Origin: a virus
Length of the DNA stretch: 64,000 nucleotides
Reading direction: 5' to 3' (one strand)
Virus record (IMG/VR): IMGVR_UViG_3300044633_003049
Coordinates: 1-64,000 of that record
The notes under the pieces were generated by a model that did no database searches, was not told the origin of the DNA, and was given only the letters and a program-made list of their open reading frames with translations. Positions 61,647-64,000 of this stretch are shown one piece after another. The position numbers and the translations under genes were made by a program. Every line of letters begins with the position of its first letter. Position 1 is the stretch's first letter.

Positions 61647-64000
61647 TTATATTAAATTTTTAAAAAATGTAAAATCTGAAGTATCCGACAACATCTTTAA
61701 AACTTTGTTTTTATTATCAATAAAACGTTGTTGGTTATTTCTATAAAATTCTTTTATTTGTTCTTTATTTTGATTCAATCTTTTTATTTCTTCTACAAAC
61801 ATGTATAATCTTTTTTTGAAATTTGGTTCACTATCATATTCATGATTAATTATATCATCAAAAAAATCATAATCATATAATTCTTTCATCTTTTTTATGT
61901 GATTATGAGTTGCTAATATTAAAGGAAACTGAAAATAATAAAATGGTTTAAATGATTTTTCGGTTATGTGGATAACTTTATTTTCGTCTAAATATTGTGA
62001 TTCCGTAGTTATGTTAATATAAGAATTTTCATGATTCACACATAATGTCGGGACTAACATCCATTCAGGTAAAATATTTTTAACAAAATTACCCTCACCA
62101 TCTATCCAATTTGCATCTATTTCATAATCATTTTTTTTAATTCCAATATTTAAAAAATATTTTATTTCTTCTTTTATCGATTCAATTTCTTGTGAATTAA
62201 ATATGTGACTATAAAATTCATTTTCAGCATTTGGATTATAGTCAGGTATTAACGACCAATTTATATCCTCTAATAAATTATTTTTTTTCAATAAACATAA
62301 CAACGCATACCTATGTCTTTTAGGTCCTTTATTAAAACACATAAAAAATTTACCTTTTTTTTCTGTTATTAAAGAACACTCTCCCTCCATTTCTAATACT
62401 CTAGTTGATGAGAATGGTAAAAAATTAATTTTATATACGTTAATATCACTATTATGTTCTTTTTTAATATCATCAATTAATGAGTTATTATTAATAAAAT
62501 AAAATTGTTTTGGATTTAAATTATTTTTAATTACAAAATTATTAAGTTCTAAAAACCCGTTTTCGTCATCTGATTCGTGTTCTGTAACAAATCCCACGTA
62601 AAAATTTTCACATTTTAACAAAACATTTTTTAAATTTTCATTAAAAAATTGTTCAAATTTTGCTTGTTTAAAAATTTGTTCATAATTAAATCCATGTAAT
62701 GTTATGAAATAATAAAAATTTTCATCGGGTCTCTCATATACTTCATTAAATCTACATTTTTTTAATTCAAATTTATCATTACTCGATAATGTATTTTGTA
62801 GATATCCAAAAAAAAGTCCTTTATCTAAATATGACCACATTAAATGATGCATATCTCCAAAATGTAAATTAGGAAAATGTTTTTTACCGTTATAATTTGT
62901 ATTGTCAATGTCTAACCAATCATCATACACTAAATTTATTGTATTTTTTTTAATCATATTTTTAATCGTATTTAAAAAGTAACTTGGGATTACATCCTGA
63001 TTAATTGCATCATGTACCTCATATGTATATTCTTTAAATAATTCAATTAATTCTTTTGGTAAAAAAGGATCTTTTTCTATGATTTCTAACGCTCTTTTTT
63101 TATTTCTTTTAATCTTATCTTTAATAATATTGTTTAAATCATTTAAATTTTTATTTTTAAGATTTAATAAATTATTAACTACACCATCAGTTCTTTCCTT
63201 TAAATTTGGTTTTTTATCAAATGTATAATCAATTATTTCGTGATATAATTCAAATCCATATTCTTCTAATATATAATTTTGGTTCATATAACCTAAACAT
63301 ATAAATGGTTGTTCTAATAAAATCGCCTTAAAGGTTTTTTCTGTTACAAAAAGAAAATCATCACTAGATTCTGTTACAATTGTTAAAAATGTATTGGGTA
63401 TCAATATTTGTTTTGTCCATTCATTTAATATTTGTTTTCCGTCGTCTTCTAAATCAATATTTAACAATGTTTCGTTCCAATATTTAAATTCGTAATTAAT
63501 TTGGTAATCATCGTATTTAATCATTCTCCAAGATACTAAACCATCGTTTAATAGTTCATGTTTTGATAGGTTATCAATTAATTCACATCTATGATATCTT
63601 GACTTATTATTGTAGCATAGATAAAGATAATTAAAATTATTTCTATCTATTATATTTTCAAAATTAGATATTTGTGATTTTAAATGGTACATTGTATAGT
63701 GTAACAATGAAGTTCCCCAGGGTAATATATTTATATAATCAACTATACGTTTATTACCAAATATTGATTCCGATTTATGTATGTGATGTTGGTATTCGGC
63801 ACCACAAATAATATATAATTTAATATTCCTATCAATCAATAAATTTTTAAAAATTTTAAAGTTTTCTTCGTTATCTAACGCACGAAAAGATGCCTCAGTG
63901 ATATTAAAAAAAAATATTTTGTTAAAATTATATCTTTTAATTTCATCAATAATGTAAGATAAACCTTGTCCTACTCTTCCATCAACATGTGATATATTAT
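61647..64000 (-). CDS. tandem TEK-motif putative glycosyltransferase, partial (5' end beyond window)
   Basis: The frame is open from 61647 to the right edge with no stop, and the coding continues past the TTG at 63839 (IKRYNFNKIFFFNITEASFR...KNLLIDRN), so the true start lies outside. It has at least 780 residues. It holds two copies of the TEK domain: the first has LFVTEKTFKAILLEQPFICL, the second IHITEKSFKPFYYFQFPLIL. Each has its own R-Y/H-R-x-x-L block. The second copy matches the 402-aa gene, and the first matches the 373-aa gene. It ends FFKNLI. Confidence 0.65.
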   Translation of the reverse strand, partial: NISHVDGRVGQGLSYIIDEIKRYNFNKIFFFNITEASFRALDNEENFKIFKNLLIDRNIKLYIICGAEYQHHIHKSESIFGNKRIVDYINILPWGTSLLHYTMYHLKSQISNFENIIDRNNFNYLYLCYNNKSRYHRCELIDNLSKHELLNDGLVSWRMIKYDDYQINYEFKYWNETLLNIDLEDDGKQILNEWTKQILIPNTFLTIVTESSDDFLFVTEKTFKAILLEQPFICLGYMNQNYILEEYGFELYHEIIDYTFDKKPNLKERTDGVVNNLLNLKNKNLNDLNNIIKDKIKRNKKRALEIIEKDPFLPKELIELFKEYTYEVHDAINQDVIPSYFLNTIKNMIKKNTINLVYDDWLDIDNTNYNGKKHFPNLHFGDMHHLMWSYLDKGLFFGYLQNTLSSNDKFELKKCRFNEVYERPDENFYYFITLHGFNYEQIFKQAKFEQFFNENLKNVLLKCENFYVGFVTEHESDDENGFLELNNFVIKNNLNPKQFYFINNNSLIDDIKKEHNSDINVYKINFLPFSSTRVLEMEGECSLITEKKGKFFMCFNKGPKRHRYALLCLLKKNNLLEDINWSLIPDYNPNAENEFYSHIFNSQEIESIKEEIKYFLNIGIKKNDYEIDANWIDGEGNFVKNILPEWMLVPTLCVNHENSYINITTESQYLDENKVIHITEKSFKPFYYFQFPLILATHNHIKKMKELYDYDFFDDIINHEYDSEPNFKKRLYMFVEEIKRLNQNKEQIKEFYRNNQQRFIDNKNKVLKMLSDTSDFTFFKNLI

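Noticed and set aside
63840-64000. Treating the right edge as intergenic with a TTG start at 63839
   Set aside because: The same frame stays open to 64000 and reads as coding sequence, so the gene is partial instead.
1-64000. tRNA and rRNA genes
   Set aside because: I found no cloverleaf-like segment or rRNA sequence by eye. A tRNA scan would be decisive and could not be run.

Overview
The window is a strongly AT-rich, densely packed piece of tailed-phage genome. Short genes lie in long same-strand runs with 1-20 nt gaps or ATGA-type overlaps. It was most likely assembled from an aquatic sample and infects a Bacteroidota (Flavobacterium-like) host. Phage evidence: a modular endolysin-like protein (peptidoglycan-binding + M23 + glucosaminidase-like), a collagen-like fibre with a C-terminal S74 intramolecular chaperone, an 80-residue gene resembling a segment of the T4-type major capsid protein, several DNA methyltransferases and many tiny phage-type genes. 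Host evidence: starts mostly lack Shine-Dalgarno sequences and follow A/T runs ending in ATATG, and four intergenic regions carry the Bacteroidota promoter pattern TTTG-N19/20-TATCTTTG. No portal, terminase, polymerase or tail-tube gene and no tRNA or CRISPR was recognised, so the virus identification is inference.

Layout. (1) 0-18.7 kb, minus strand: small accessory and enzyme genes. These include a DnaA domain IV-like protein, a possible clan CD (caspase-like) protein, two ferredoxins, RmlC, a metallophosphoesterase, the endolysin-like protein, a zinc-peptidase-like protein, an IscU-ferredoxin-IscA iron-sulfur module, two C5 cytosine methyltransferases and two PcfJ-like paralogues. (2) 18.7-20.6 kb: a mixed-strand switch region with DUF192, an N4/N6 DNA methyltransferase, tiny genes and two rho-independent terminators. 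(3) 20.6-35.5 kb, plus strand: a glycan operon with GT-B and GT-A glycosyltransferases, SAM methyltransferases, a DegT aminotransferase, two SDR epimerases, a cytidylyltransferase and a sugar C-methyltransferase, interrupted by two small structural-looking genes. (4) 35.5-64 kb, minus strand: structural genes (small virion-type protein, collagen-like fibre, degenerate Hint-like protein) mixed with protein- and glycan-modifying enzymes.

How the genes may work together. Directly upstream of the fibre gene is a 998-residue fusion of GT4 glycosyltransferase, FkbM methyltransferase and a C-terminal domain resembling the autotransporter O-heptosyltransferase (BAHT) family, including its four-cysteine iron finger. 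The fibre has about 31 proline-free Gly-X-Y triplets full of Ser, Thr and Asn, a plausible acceptor. Further along the strand are five 2OG-Fe(II) oxygenases, a radical SAM enzyme with a SPASM-like N-terminus, a SET-domain protein, a sulfotransferase-like protein plus a truncated second copy, an APS kinase with a nucleotidyltransferase and a DUF2061 protein, a carbamoyltransferase, and a deoxysugar pathway (Gmd-like, ColD-like, two SDRs). The best overall reading is a large virion glycosylation and decoration system, with iron and iron-sulfur supply genes possibly supporting its iron-dependent enzymes. All substrates are inferred.

The gene at the right edge (61647 onward) continues beyond the window. 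No stretch over 300 bases lacks a gene.
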